From the NCBI GenBank assembly GCA_019239895.1, contig JAFAZH010000041.1, positions 124,001 through 188,000 of the forward strand: DNA of 64,000 nucleotides, given 5' to 3'. The notes under the pieces are model-generated. The model ran no database searches and was not told the origin of the DNA. It saw nothing but the letters and a program-made list of their open reading frames with translations. Position 1 is the first letter of the stretch. Every line of letters begins with the position of its first letter. Below, in pieces: positions 25,676-33,476 of the stretch. The DNA is from Abditibacteriaceae bacterium. Its GTDB lineage: Bacteria; Armatimonadota; Abditibacteriia; Abditibacteriales; Abditibacteriaceae. A program made the translations under genes and the position numbers.

Positions 25676-25915
25676 ATGGCTGCAAAATCACCTCAAACGA
25701 AAGAAGTTATAAAATTAGCTCGACAGACAGATATAACCAAAAAGCCTAAAGTTAAGTCTGCGCCTAAGCGTAGCGCATCGCATTCAAGTTCAGAAGACGC
25801 AGTTAAGGTATCTTCCTCTACGGGGTATTCGCTTCTAAAACATGCGGGGCAATGGGCGGGGGACGATATTGAAGAATTGTTGCAGTTAGTGCATGAGACA
25901 CGCTCTCGGTTCTAA
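25676..25915 (+). CDS. Antitoxin of a VapBC-type module
   Basis: A 79-residue basic protein: Lys/Ser-rich, disordered N-terminal 50 residues, then a C-terminal helix HAGQWAGDDIEELLQLVHET. GxWxGDDxEELL-type ends are typical of small antitoxins preceding PIN toxins, where this region blocks the nuclease site. A strong ribosome site (GGAGGA) precedes the ATG and the toxin starts 2 bp after the stop. Autorepression is expected but the N-terminus lacks an obvious DNA-binding fold. Confidence 0.82.
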   Translation: MAAKSPQTKEVIKLARQTDITKKPKVKSAPKRSASHSSSEDAVKVSSSTGYSLLKHAGQWAGDDIEELLQLVHETRSRF

Positions 25916-25917
25916 GC

Positions 25918-26382
25918 ATGTATCTGCTCGACACCAATCATTGTAGCCACCTTTTATCCGGGCATCCTACTGTCACACGCCGCTTAGAACTTATTGGTGA
26001 TGGCCCTGTAGGGACTTGCGTTATTGTCCGAGGTGAACTTATCTTTATGGCTCAGTTATCACAGCAGAAGATAACCAATCTAGCTCGTATCAACGCCTTT
26101 TTACAAGATATTTATCTTTATCCAATGGATGAGCAAACAGCCGATATTTATGGTTCACTTAAAGCAGCCGCAATCCGTCACTTTGGCCCAAAAGAAAAAA
26201 CTAAACGCCAAAACGTGGTTATTACGCAAATTGGATTTAGTGACAATGATTTGTGGATCGCTGCGACCGCTTTACAACATGGTCTTACTATTGTCTCAGC
26301 CGACAGCGACTTCCAGCGTTTGCAGGAAGTGCAGGCATTTTCTGTAGAGAGTTGGTGGCAGCCGGAGCCTATTGCTGAATGA
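25918..26382 (+). CDS. PIN-domain RNase toxin, VapC-like
   Basis: A 154-residue PIN nuclease. The four acidic positions of the fold are visible: D5 in YLLDTN, E40 in VRGELIF, D109/D111 in FSDNDLWIAATAL, and D129 in VSADSDFQRL. VapC toxins cut tRNA or rRNA under stress when the antitoxin is degraded. The toxin starts 2 bp after the antitoxin stop, the standard arrangement. A hairpin terminator follows 22 bp past the stop. Confidence 0.92.
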   Translation: MYLLDTNHCSHLLSGHPTVTRRLELIGDGPVGTCVIVRGELIFMAQLSQQKITNLARINAFLQDIYLYPMDEQTADIYGSLKAAAIRHFGPKEKTKRQNVVITQIGFSDNDLWIAATALQHGLTIVSADSDFQRLQEVQAFSVESWWQPEPIAE

Positions 26383-26403
26383 CCAAAACCTGTTGATGCA
26401 GAT

Positions 26404-26448
26404 ACCAACAAAACACCGCAAGCCACAGGCTTACGGTGTTTTGTTGGT
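26404..26448. terminator. Bidirectional terminator between vapC and the glycine-zipper gene
   Basis: ACCAACAAAACACCG (from 26404) pairs with its complement ending at 26448; AAGCC/GGCTT extend the stem after a C-A mismatch, with a 3-base loop. The stem contains A/T runs on both flanks, suitable for both convergent genes. Confidence 0.82.
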
Positions 26449-26478
26449 GAAGACTACGAAAGTCTCAAGTTATCGAAA

Positions 26479-27105
26479 TTAACGGACGATATTGCCGGTG
26501 TTATCGTCAATGCGGTCACCCGTGATGGCATCCTCCGTGCGCTCAACCACGCCACGCGTGTCGGGAACACCGGTGGTGCCATAGTTGTTATCAGCAGCCG
26601 AACCGAGACCGCCTGTACCGAGACCTGTGCTGGTCGTGCCGTAATTATTGTCGGCAGTGCTGTATGCCGTTGTATTAGCGCCGCCCACATCCTTGGCTGC
26701 ATCGCCCGCCGCTGCGCCTAACATGCCACCAGCGACTGCGCCTGCGACTGCGCCGACTGGCCCGGCTGCTGCGCCGCCAACGACTGCGCCGGAAATGCCG
26801 CCTGCGCCAGTGCCGGTATCGCGGCCCAATTGACCATCGCTATCGGTGCGCACGTTGGTATCATCATGGTCATCGCCAATGTCGTGCGCGGCATCGCCTG
26901 CCGCTGCGCCTAAGACGCCGCCTGCGACGGCTCCAATCACAGCACCAACCGGGCCAGCTACTGCTGCGCCAACAATGCCGCCGGAAATCGCGCCGCTGCC
27001 AGTGCCCGCTACATGCCCTAAAGTGCCGTCTGCATCATGTCCGCCGCTCTGTGCCGGTGGCACCTGATCGGGATGTGGGGTGCCACTAACTGTTTCGTCA
27101 CTCAT
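26479..27105 (-). CDS. Glycine-zipper repeat protein with tandem duplication
   Basis: A 208-residue Gly/Ala-rich protein without signal peptide. Two copies of a glycine-zipper unit occupy about 25-75 and 87-135: AVAGPVGAVIGAVAGGVLGA and AAAGPVGAVAGAVAGGMLGA, each followed by AAGDAA(H/K)D. GxxxG runs of this type pack as membrane helices. The C-terminus has two copies of ADNNYGTT and an acidic tail. AGGAGG lies upstream of the ATG. The gene diverges from the second two-component system and may be an envelope stress target, which is inference. Similar proteins are described as desiccation or membrane proteins; function here is unknown. Confidence 0.75.
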   Translation of the reverse strand: MSDETVSGTPHPDQVPPAQSGGHDADGTLGHVAGTGSGAISGGIVGAAVAGPVGAVIGAVAGGVLGAAAGDAAHDIGDDHDDTNVRTDSDGQLGRDTGTGAGGISGAVVGGAAAGPVGAVAGAVAGGMLGAAAGDAAKDVGGANTTAYSTADNNYGTTSTGLGTGGLGSAADNNYGTTGVPDTRGVVERTEDAITGDRIDDNTGNIVR

Positions 27106-27241
27106 TGTTATGCCTCCTGAACTAAGTTTCTGGTTACGCTATCGCAAATTCTGTTCCATTCTGGTCAGCCATTTGAGCAACGGCCAAGTTGAATTTCTAT
27201 TGGCAATTTCATAGAGATAAATGTCCTATAACGAATTCTGC

Positions 27242-27270
27242 TTGACATTGCTGAGAAGGCAAGCCATAGT
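27242..27270 (+). promoter_or_regulatory. Candidate sigma-70 promoter for the second two-component system
   Basis: TTGACA (27242-27247), 17 bases, then CATAGT (27265-27270). It would give a leader of about 125 bases before the response-regulator ATG. No other structure stands out in the 27106-27401 gap. Confidence 0.45.
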
Positions 27271-27401
27271 CTTGGTGTTTAGACTTATGGTAGTTGGTGA
27301 GATTAGGCTTAACACTTCTTCACATTTCTCTACCCAAGCTTGACCCTCAATTGGCTGGGGCCGCATTACAATATAAACAGAGAGGACTTTAGGAGCCGCT
27401 T

Positions 27402-28175
27402 ATGGAACGTGTGCTGATAGTTGATGATGATGAAGAGCTTTGTGAGCTTGTCACGGAGTATCTAACCAAGCAAGGTTTTCAGGTTGACGCGGTTAATGAG
27501 GGCACGCAAGGTGTCGCTCAGGCATTGTCGGGTCAGCACGCTCTGGTGATTTTGGATGTTATGCTGCCAGGCATAGATGGCTTTGAAGTGCTGCGTCGGA
27601 TTCGCATTGCCGAGGGCAGTTCCCCTTATATCCCGGTTTTAATGCTAACCGCACGAGGTGAGGAAATTGATCGCATTGTAGGACTTGAAATTGGTGCCGA
27701 CGATTACTTGCCTAAACCCTTTAGCCCGCGCGAGTTAGTGGCCCGCATTCGCGCCATTTTGCGCCGTGCTCAATCGAACCAGCAACCTGTGCCCAGTGTG
27801 GCGGCAGTCTCGACTCAACCGCGACTGCGACTGGGCGATGTTGAAGTGGATACCGGCGGGCGTATTGTGTGGCTGGGGCAAACCCCCATTGAACTGACTG
27901 CCGTCGAGTTTGATTTGCTGGTGATATTGCTAAATGCCGCCGGGCAAGTTGTGACGCGACAGGAACTTGTGCAATCGGTCTTAGCCCGTAAACTGACACC
28001 TTTTGACCGCAGCATTGATACGCATGTTAGTAATTTACGGCGGAAGTTGGGTCATCAGATTCATACCGATACTGGCCCGGCAGAGCGCATCAAGACGGTG
28101 CGTGGCATCGGCTATATTTATGCGCGTCCGGCGGCAACGAACGCCAGACAGCCAATGGGTGTGGCAGGTCGGTAG
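27402..28175 (+). CDS. OmpR-family response regulator, CpxR-like (copy 2)
   Basis: A 257-residue regulator closely similar along its whole length to the one at 16569-17309: DDD at 8-10, phospho-acceptor D52 in VILDVMLPG, LTARGEEIDRIVGLEIGADD, LPKPFSPRELVARIRAILRR, then a winged-helix domain with LTAVEFDLLVILL and FDRSIDTHVSNLRRKLG. AGGAG lies 9 bases before the ATG. The kinase follows after 92 bp rather than 5 bp. The recognition helix differs from copy 1 at only a few positions, so overlapping targets are possible. Confidence 0.95.
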   Translation: MERVLIVDDDEELCELVTEYLTKQGFQVDAVNEGTQGVAQALSGQHALVILDVMLPGIDGFEVLRRIRIAEGSSPYIPVLMLTARGEEIDRIVGLEIGADDYLPKPFSPRELVARIRAILRRAQSNQQPVPSVAAVSTQPRLRLGDVEVDTGGRIVWLGQTPIELTAVEFDLLVILLNAAGQVVTRQELVQSVLARKLTPFDRSIDTHVSNLRRKLGHQIHTDTGPAERIKTVRGIGYIYARPAATNARQPMGVAGR

Positions 28176-28267
28176 GAGAATAACGACGCAGCATGACAGG
28201 CGCAGTTGATGTTGTGTGGCCAGGTTCTCAAGAGCTTGTCAGTATAGATGTGGAATAGATAGCTAAT

Positions 28268-29683
28268 ATGCGCAGTCTTTTTATTAAGATTTTCCTCTGG
28301 TTCTGGTTGGCAATGGCCCTCGTGGGAGCGGTCATCTGGGTCTCGCTCCCGCCGCGACCTCAACCGGAGTCGGCGCGTTGGCGCGAGATTGCCCCGGATG
28401 TGCTCAATCTCTATGGCCAATCCGCGATTCAGGTCTATGAAAGACAGGGCGCAGACGCTGCCATGCATTATCTGGAGGACTTAAATGGCACCACGCATGT
28501 CCACGTCTTTTTCTTTGATGAACGTGGCAACGAATTGACAGAGCGGCCCTTACCTCCCGGCGTGGACATATTAGTAGAACGGGCGGCACTCACGGGCAAG
28601 GAAGAGTTCGAGGCGCAGGGGCCAATGTTGCGTGCGGCCCAGCGCGTAGTTTCTCCTAATGGTCATCGTTACATCCTGGTGGGCGAGATACCGCGCGGGC
28701 GTTTGCAGCCGTTGGGCGGCCCGATTTTCCCCTTCCTTCAGGTGCTGGCAGTGTTTCTGACCGCAGGCGCGGTTTGCTATGGCCTGGTGCGTTACCTGAC
28801 GGCTCCCATTATAGATTTACGCCAGGCTACGCGCCGCTTCGCCGAAGGTGATTTTGGAGCGCGGGTCGGTAACGTGGTGGAACAACGCCGTGATGAATTG
28901 GGCGATTTAGGACGCGACTTTAATAGCATGGCGGCGCGTATTCAAGCCCTGATGAACGCGCAACGCCGACTCCTGGCTGATGTGTCGCATGAGTTGCGCT
29001 CTCCTCTCGCGCGGCTGGGTGTGGCTCTGGAACTGGCGCGTGACCAGGACACGGCGGAATCGGGTAATGCCGAGTTGCGCAAAGCTTTAGACCGCAGCGA
29101 GCGCGAAGTAGGACGCTTAAATGAATTGATCTCGCAATTATTAACACTTTCGCGCCTGGAAAGCGGCGTGCCTTTAGCCGAGCGCACACCGGTAGACCTG
29201 ACACGCTTAGTGCATGAGATTGCCTCGGATGCCGATTTTGAAGCACGCAATCGCTCGCGGTCGGTGCGGGTGGTCGAAAGCTGCCAGTGCGCCACGGATG
29301 GTGCAGAAGAACTACTGCGTAGCGCCATTGAAAATGTAGTGCGTAATGCGGTGCGTTACACGGCAGAGGACACCGAAGTGAAAATTGTACTGCGGCGTGA
29401 GGCGGCTCTGGATGGGGCAAGTGACTGTTGCGTCATCGCCATCCGCGACAAGGGGGTGGGCGTGCCGGAAACTGAATTGACTGATCTCTTTCGCCCCTTC
29501 TATCGAGTGGGCAACGCCCGCGAACGCAAAACCGGCGGCGTGGGGTTAGGGCTGGCTATCACCGAACGCGCCGTGCGCTTGCATGGTGGCAACGTGTTAG
29601 CTACCAATATGCCTGATGGTGGCCTCTGTGTGGAGATTCGGCTGCCCGTGTTGCGGCCATCAAGTGAGCCTAGAACGCTATGA
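28268..29683 (+). CDS. Sensor histidine kinase, CpxA-like (copy 2)
   Basis: A 471-residue kinase paralogous to 17315-18742. TM1 at about 5-27, sensor region 30-150, TM2 at about 155-177, HAMP, phosphoacceptor LADVSHELRSPLARL (H241), and HATPase motifs NVVRNAVRYT, IRDKGVGVP, LFRPFYRVGNARER and TGGVGLGLAI. The sensor domains of the two kinases share the FLWFWL start and layout but differ in sequence, suggesting duplicated systems tuned to different envelope signals. It ends 46 bp before an inverted-repeat element and is convergent with the methyltransferase gene. Confidence 0.94.
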   Translation: MRSLFIKIFLWFWLAMALVGAVIWVSLPPRPQPESARWREIAPDVLNLYGQSAIQVYERQGADAAMHYLEDLNGTTHVHVFFFDERGNELTERPLPPGVDILVERAALTGKEEFEAQGPMLRAAQRVVSPNGHRYILVGEIPRGRLQPLGGPIFPFLQVLAVFLTAGAVCYGLVRYLTAPIIDLRQATRRFAEGDFGARVGNVVEQRRDELGDLGRDFNSMAARIQALMNAQRRLLADVSHELRSPLARLGVALELARDQDTAESGNAELRKALDRSEREVGRLNELISQLLTLSRLESGVPLAERTPVDLTRLVHEIASDADFEARNRSRSVRVVESCQCATDGAEELLRSAIENVVRNAVRYTAEDTEVKIVLRREAALDGASDCCVIAIRDKGVGVPETELTDLFRPFYRVGNARERKTGGVGLGLAITERAVRLHGGNVLATNMPDGGLCVEIRLPVLRPSSEPRTL

Positions 29684-29728
29684 ATTGAAACCATGCCAGA
29701 GATAGAAACTTTAAGAAAATAAAAGACA

Positions 29729-29862
29729 GTTTGTCATGCTGTGCGCAGGTTAGCGGAGTCGAAGCATCTACTACGCGTACGCGCAGCCATGGAGTTATTA
29801 TTTAGCTGATGCTTTAGAGACACTCATACCAGATGCTTCGCTGCGTTCAGCATCACACAAAC
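29729..29862. repeat. Family G inverted repeat (copy G1, diverged)
   Basis: GTTTGTCATGCTG...GAAGCATCT on the left pairs with AGATGCTTCGCTGCGTTCAG and CATCACACAAAC on the right (29831-29862). The left arm carries an insertion relative to the right. A perfect-armed relative lies at 39239-39359. It sits between convergent genes. Confidence 0.75.
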
Positions 29863-29933
29863 TCTTGCTTTCAGCAAACCTCAATTTTCTCACGGGCTTC
29901 AAGATGCTCTAACTCTAAATCTTAGCCACGCTC

Positions 29934-30554
29934 TTACTTACGGGCCAGGGCAAAGTAACTTTGTGGACAGCGGCAGTTGGGCTGGCTCATGGCGCGTGCT
30001 GGCAGCAGATGATTGAAGTAGCGCAGAATCGTTTTGTGACACGAGACGAAATCCCACATCGAAGTGACCCGGTTGCCCAAGGGCCAGACTTCCACCTGAT
30101 TAAATGGCTTCAATATATCCTGTAAGGCATATTCTGTGAAGCGCCAGTAGTCGTAAGGGTCGCCGTGAATGATGTAGATAAACGGCACCGACACCACAAA
30201 GGCACCCCCGGGTTTAAGGATGCGATGCGCTTCCAGGACAACCTGCTGCGGGGTATGGCAATGCTCAAGCACTTGGGTGGCAATCACGGCATCGTAAGCA
30301 TTATCGCGGATGGGCAGGCAATGGGCGTCCCCCACGATGTGGGGACGATGCTGGATGAGAATATCCAGTGAGTCTACACGCTGGCATTTGAGCAAGTCGT
30401 GGTAGGGCGCTTTTTTGCTGCCCAAATCCAGGACGCGCGGCACTTCAAGCTGCGGCAGCACCTCCGCCAATTTATCGTCCAATATTCGTCGCGCCAGCGT
30501 TTTGCCCTTGCGCAGCAAGCGTCTCTTCATAAAATCGGTAAAAGCCCTGACCAA
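29934..30554 (-). CDS. Class I SAM-dependent methyltransferase
   Basis: A 206-residue Methyltransf_11-type enzyme: motif I VLDLGSKKAPYHDLL (G-x-G partly replaced by GSKKA), acidic loop DSLDIL, motif II DNAYDAVIATQVLEHCHTPQ, and HRILKPGGAFVVSVPFIYII. The start is TTG at 30554; the ATG eight codons later (MKRRLLRKG) is equally possible. The PYDYWRFTEYAL segment recalls methyltransferases acting on surface polysaccharides or lipids, but the substrate cannot be called. Single gene, convergent with the upstream kinase. Confidence 0.85.
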   Translation of the reverse strand: MVRAFTDFMKRRLLRKGKTLARRILDDKLAEVLPQLEVPRVLDLGSKKAPYHDLLKCQRVDSLDILIQHRPHIVGDAHCLPIRDNAYDAVIATQVLEHCHTPQQVVLEAHRILKPGGAFVVSVPFIYIIHGDPYDYWRFTEYALQDILKPFNQVEVWPLGNRVTSMWDFVSCHKTILRYFNHLLPARAMSQPNCRCPQSYFALARK

Positions 30555-30649
30555 TGGTTTTGCTGAACGAGTGTCAGGCAGCAGCCATCAAGTTTGACAG
30601 ATTTATCGCCACCGTGCGCGACTTGAATCTTTGAACTAAACTGCTCCTC

Positions 30650-32014
30650 ATGCAATTTCTCCGTCGTCAAGCGAAAGTACCCCAGGCTCGCTTCAATCTT
30701 TCCCCATACGCCTTGTGCATGTGTGGTCTCTTGTTAATATCCAATACCATAGCAGCAGATGCCCGCTCTAAAGTGCCAAAGAAGCCAAATCAGGGGGAAC
30801 CGATGGCACCGCTAACGCAAGGCCAAAGCCCGGATAAAATGTATAGGAGTATTCGTGATTTTGGCGTGCTGCCCACTAACTCGGCGGCTGTTAATAAGGT
30901 TAATCTGCAAAAGGCAATTGACTGGGCGGCTGAGCGGGGCGCGGCGCTCTTTGTCGAGCCATCCGATGAGCCGTATCCGGTAGATGGCGGTCTTGTGCTC
31001 AGGATGAATGCTTCATTAATTGGCGTGCATGGCCCGGTTGGACGGGGCACGCGCCATCCCACCAAACAGCAACCAGTGGGCAGCGTGTTTCGCATCGAAG
31101 ATGAGCAGAATGTTTTCCTGACGGTGGAGAGTGCCACCCAAATCCGAGGCATCCAGTTCTGGTATCCCAATCAAACGCTCAATGATCCTACTAAAATCAT
31201 TAAATATCCACCAACGATTCAAGTGTCGCAAACCAAAGCGGCTCAAGGCGTGACGCTTTCCTGCCTTACCTTTTACGGCGAATACATGGCGATGGATTTC
31301 AACGCTGCGGCGAATAATCCCTGTGAGCAGATTCTCTTTGAGCATTGCTATGGCTATCCTTTGGGCGGTGAATTCATCCGCATAGATCGTTGCTACGATA
31401 TTCCCCGCATTTTGCATTGCCACGTCAATCCGTCCAATCAACGGTTCATTAAAGGCGGTTATAGTAAGTCGGTGATTGATGCAGTGGTCGCCAATAAAAC
31501 TTTTACTTATGCCATCAACCACACCGATAACGCACAACTGCTGGATGTCTTTACCTTCGGCGTTTACGGCGGCATCTACCTTGGCCCGGCAACTTATGGC
31601 CAATTGACTAACTTTAACCTCGATTGTGTGGCGGTGGGGTTGCATAAATTAGGTGACGGCAGCTTTAACCGCAACTGGCAAATCGCCCAGGGTTCTATTA
31701 TCGCTAATACCGGCCCACGCCTCGAAGATGTGCATCCAATTATTGTTGAGGGTCAAGGCCATACCGCACTCAGCAATGTCGAAGCTTTCTCCGGTGGCAA
31801 TCCGGTGATCTCTACCGTTGGCAAGTCTCAGGACTATCTATTGGTGCGCGGTGACCAGAAACTGACAGTAAGCCTGTTCGGTTGCCGGATGCGCAATTAC
31901 GAAGCGGCGGCTCCCATTACCAACCTGAACCCCAAAGCCAGTATTCAAGCTGTGGCGTGTGTAGATAAAAACGAGCAGCTATTTAATCAGACCTTTACAC
32001 CTGCATCGCCATAG
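30650..32014 (+). CDS. Secreted parallel beta-helix protein, pectate-lyase-3-like
   Basis: A 454-residue protein with a signal peptide (ALCMCGLLLISNTIAADAR) and the Pectate_lyase_3-type entry SIRDFGVLPTNSAAVNKVNL followed by QKAIDWAAERGAALFVEP, the beginning of a right-handed beta-helix. Repeated short strand-turn units run through about 120-400. Such folds act on pectin or other polyuronides, or as glycan-binding tail proteins. No catalytic Asp/Lys set could be fixed by eye. It lies upstream of an SGNH esterase and a GH78 rhamnosidase, which supports a role in pectin (rhamnogalacturonan) breakdown. Confidence 0.75.
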   Translation: MQFLRRQAKVPQARFNLSPYALCMCGLLLISNTIAADARSKVPKKPNQGEPMAPLTQGQSPDKMYRSIRDFGVLPTNSAAVNKVNLQKAIDWAAERGAALFVEPSDEPYPVDGGLVLRMNASLIGVHGPVGRGTRHPTKQQPVGSVFRIEDEQNVFLTVESATQIRGIQFWYPNQTLNDPTKIIKYPPTIQVSQTKAAQGVTLSCLTFYGEYMAMDFNAAANNPCEQILFEHCYGYPLGGEFIRIDRCYDIPRILHCHVNPSNQRFIKGGYSKSVIDAVVANKTFTYAINHTDNAQLLDVFTFGVYGGIYLGPATYGQLTNFNLDCVAVGLHKLGDGSFNRNWQIAQGSIIANTGPRLEDVHPIIVEGQGHTALSNVEAFSGGNPVISTVGKSQDYLLVRGDQKLTVSLFGCRMRNYEAAAPITNLNPKASIQAVACVDKNEQLFNQTFTPASP

Positions 32015-32045
32015 GGATGGGAAGAATGGAGTTGCGTCAGGACAG

Positions 32046-32231
32046 ACCCTATCCCCGGCCCTTCCCCTTGGTAAGGGGAAGGGAGCCAAACTCTTACCAT
32101 CGGGTGATGGCTCAGCTTAAATAGTTGGATAGCATCTCGCAGGATAAATCCTGTCCCATCGCATCCATGCTGTCCCGACGGCGGGCCAACGCTCCCTTCC
32201 CCTTACCAAGGGGAAGGGCCGGGGATAGGGT
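32046..32231. repeat. Family C inverted repeat with 41-bp perfect arms
   Basis: Arms 32046-32086 and 32191-32231 are exact reverse complements over 41 bp (starting ACCCTATCCCCGGCCCTTCC); each arm also contains its own hairpin (CTTCCCCTTGGTAAGGGGAA). The 104-base loop includes a small CAGGAT/ATCCTG hairpin. It fills the gap between the beta-helix and SGNH genes, and an ATG inside the loop (32125) is not a real start. Confidence 0.95.
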
Positions 32232-32280
32232 CTTTTGTCTCAAGCCTATAACCTTAATTGATAACGGAGAAATTAGATTC

Positions 32281-33423
32281 ATGCAGCACAGAACGTTAAA
32301 CCTATTCGCTATTGCTTTGTTGGTGGTCTGCTTGCAAACTATGGCTATCCAAAACGTGCAAGCTCAGACAGAGAGGGAAACAAGCAGACCACATCCCTCG
32401 TTTCCATTCCCCTTCAAGAATGGTGATCGCGTGCAGTGGATTGGTAGCTCTTCCACCCACTTTGGCATCTGGCCCAAGACAATGGAGTTTTTGTTGCATA
32501 CACAGCACCCGGAGCTTAAGCTGAGCTTTGAAACTTCATCCACCGGAGGCGGCACGTTTGAGACGGGGTTGCAAAACCTAGATAAATGGACGGGCGAATA
32601 CAAGCCAACTTTGGTGTTTTTGAATTATGGAGCCAACGATGCCGCAGCGGGTGAGGCAGGTTTACCCCAGTTCAAGAACAATATGGAGAAGTTGGTAACA
32701 CAGTTGCAAGGCAAAGGTGCCCGCGTGCTGCTGATGACGCCTCAAGCCGGTGATGCGCACCAATCTAGCGTCGCCGAAACAGCGAATCGTAAGCTGTATG
32801 CAGAGCAAATGCTAACCGAGGGGGCACTGAAAGGTTGGCCGGTTATTGATGTGTTCCACCCCCTCGAAAACCTGCAAACCCGTGCTCAGGCGGATGATAA
32901 CGCTTATACGATTAATTCGGATCACATTCACCTGACTCCTCCGGCTTATGTGGCGTGGGGCTATTTCCTTTATGATGCGCTCAATCCACCTGATAGTAGC
33001 AGCGAGGCGGAACTGTCCGCGCCGCGCCAGGTGATTCGCACCAATCGGTGTCGCATTAGCAATCTTCGGGCAACCGCCGATGGACTTTCGTTTACGCGTG
33101 AAGATGCGGTTTTACCCATTTTACCCCCCGTGCCCCAACAGAAACCTTATCCGCCGCGCAAATATGTGCCGCTCGAAAAAATATCGCGTTATATGTTGAA
33201 AGTCACAGGACTCCCGAATGGCACTTATGAGATTCGCTGTGAAGGAAAGCCGCTGGGTACCACCGATGCCAAAGCTCTGGCCACCGGGGTTAATCTCAAT
33301 TCTCTGTTATTAGACTCTGGCAAAACAGCCCCGTGGGATCAATTAGCACAGGAAATTTGGAAAGGCCACTCTCTTAATAAAATTGGCAAAACTGCCTGGC
33401 AATTTGAAGTGCGCAAGCAATAG
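32281..33423 (+). CDS. Secreted SGNH/GDSL hydrolase
   Basis: A 380-residue esterase-type enzyme starting at the ATG before a clear signal peptide (LFAIALLVVCLQTMAIQNVQ); longer in-frame starts fall inside the repeat and are rejected. SGNH blocks: GDRVQWIGSSSTHFG (block I, nucleophile Ser among 56-58), STGGGTFETG (block II), LNYGANDAA (N119, block III) and SDHIHLTPPAYVAWGYFLYD (Asp-x-x-His, block V). It could remove acetyl groups from pectin or xylan, matching the neighbouring GH78 and beta-helix genes. The C-terminal 100 residues form an extra domain often seen in these enzymes. Confidence 0.87.
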   Translation: MQHRTLNLFAIALLVVCLQTMAIQNVQAQTERETSRPHPSFPFPFKNGDRVQWIGSSSTHFGIWPKTMEFLLHTQHPELKLSFETSSTGGGTFETGLQNLDKWTGEYKPTLVFLNYGANDAAAGEAGLPQFKNNMEKLVTQLQGKGARVLLMTPQAGDAHQSSVAETANRKLYAEQMLTEGALKGWPVIDVFHPLENLQTRAQADDNAYTINSDHIHLTPPAYVAWGYFLYDALNPPDSSSEAELSAPRQVIRTNRCRISNLRATADGLSFTREDAVLPILPPVPQQKPYPPRKYVPLEKISRYMLKVTGLPNGTYEIRCEGKPLGTTDAKALATGVNLNSLLLDSGKTAPWDQLAQEIWKGHSLNKIGKTAWQFEVRKQ

Positions 33424-33476
33424 CCAATGCTTTAAGTCAGCACTTTTCGCGTTAAACAAGAAAGGACAGAACTCTT

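Noticed and set aside
32125..32280. Longer N-terminus for the secreted SGNH hydrolase
   Set aside because: The extra 52 codons lie in the loop and arm of a perfect inverted repeat; the ATG at 32281 is followed by a proper signal peptide.
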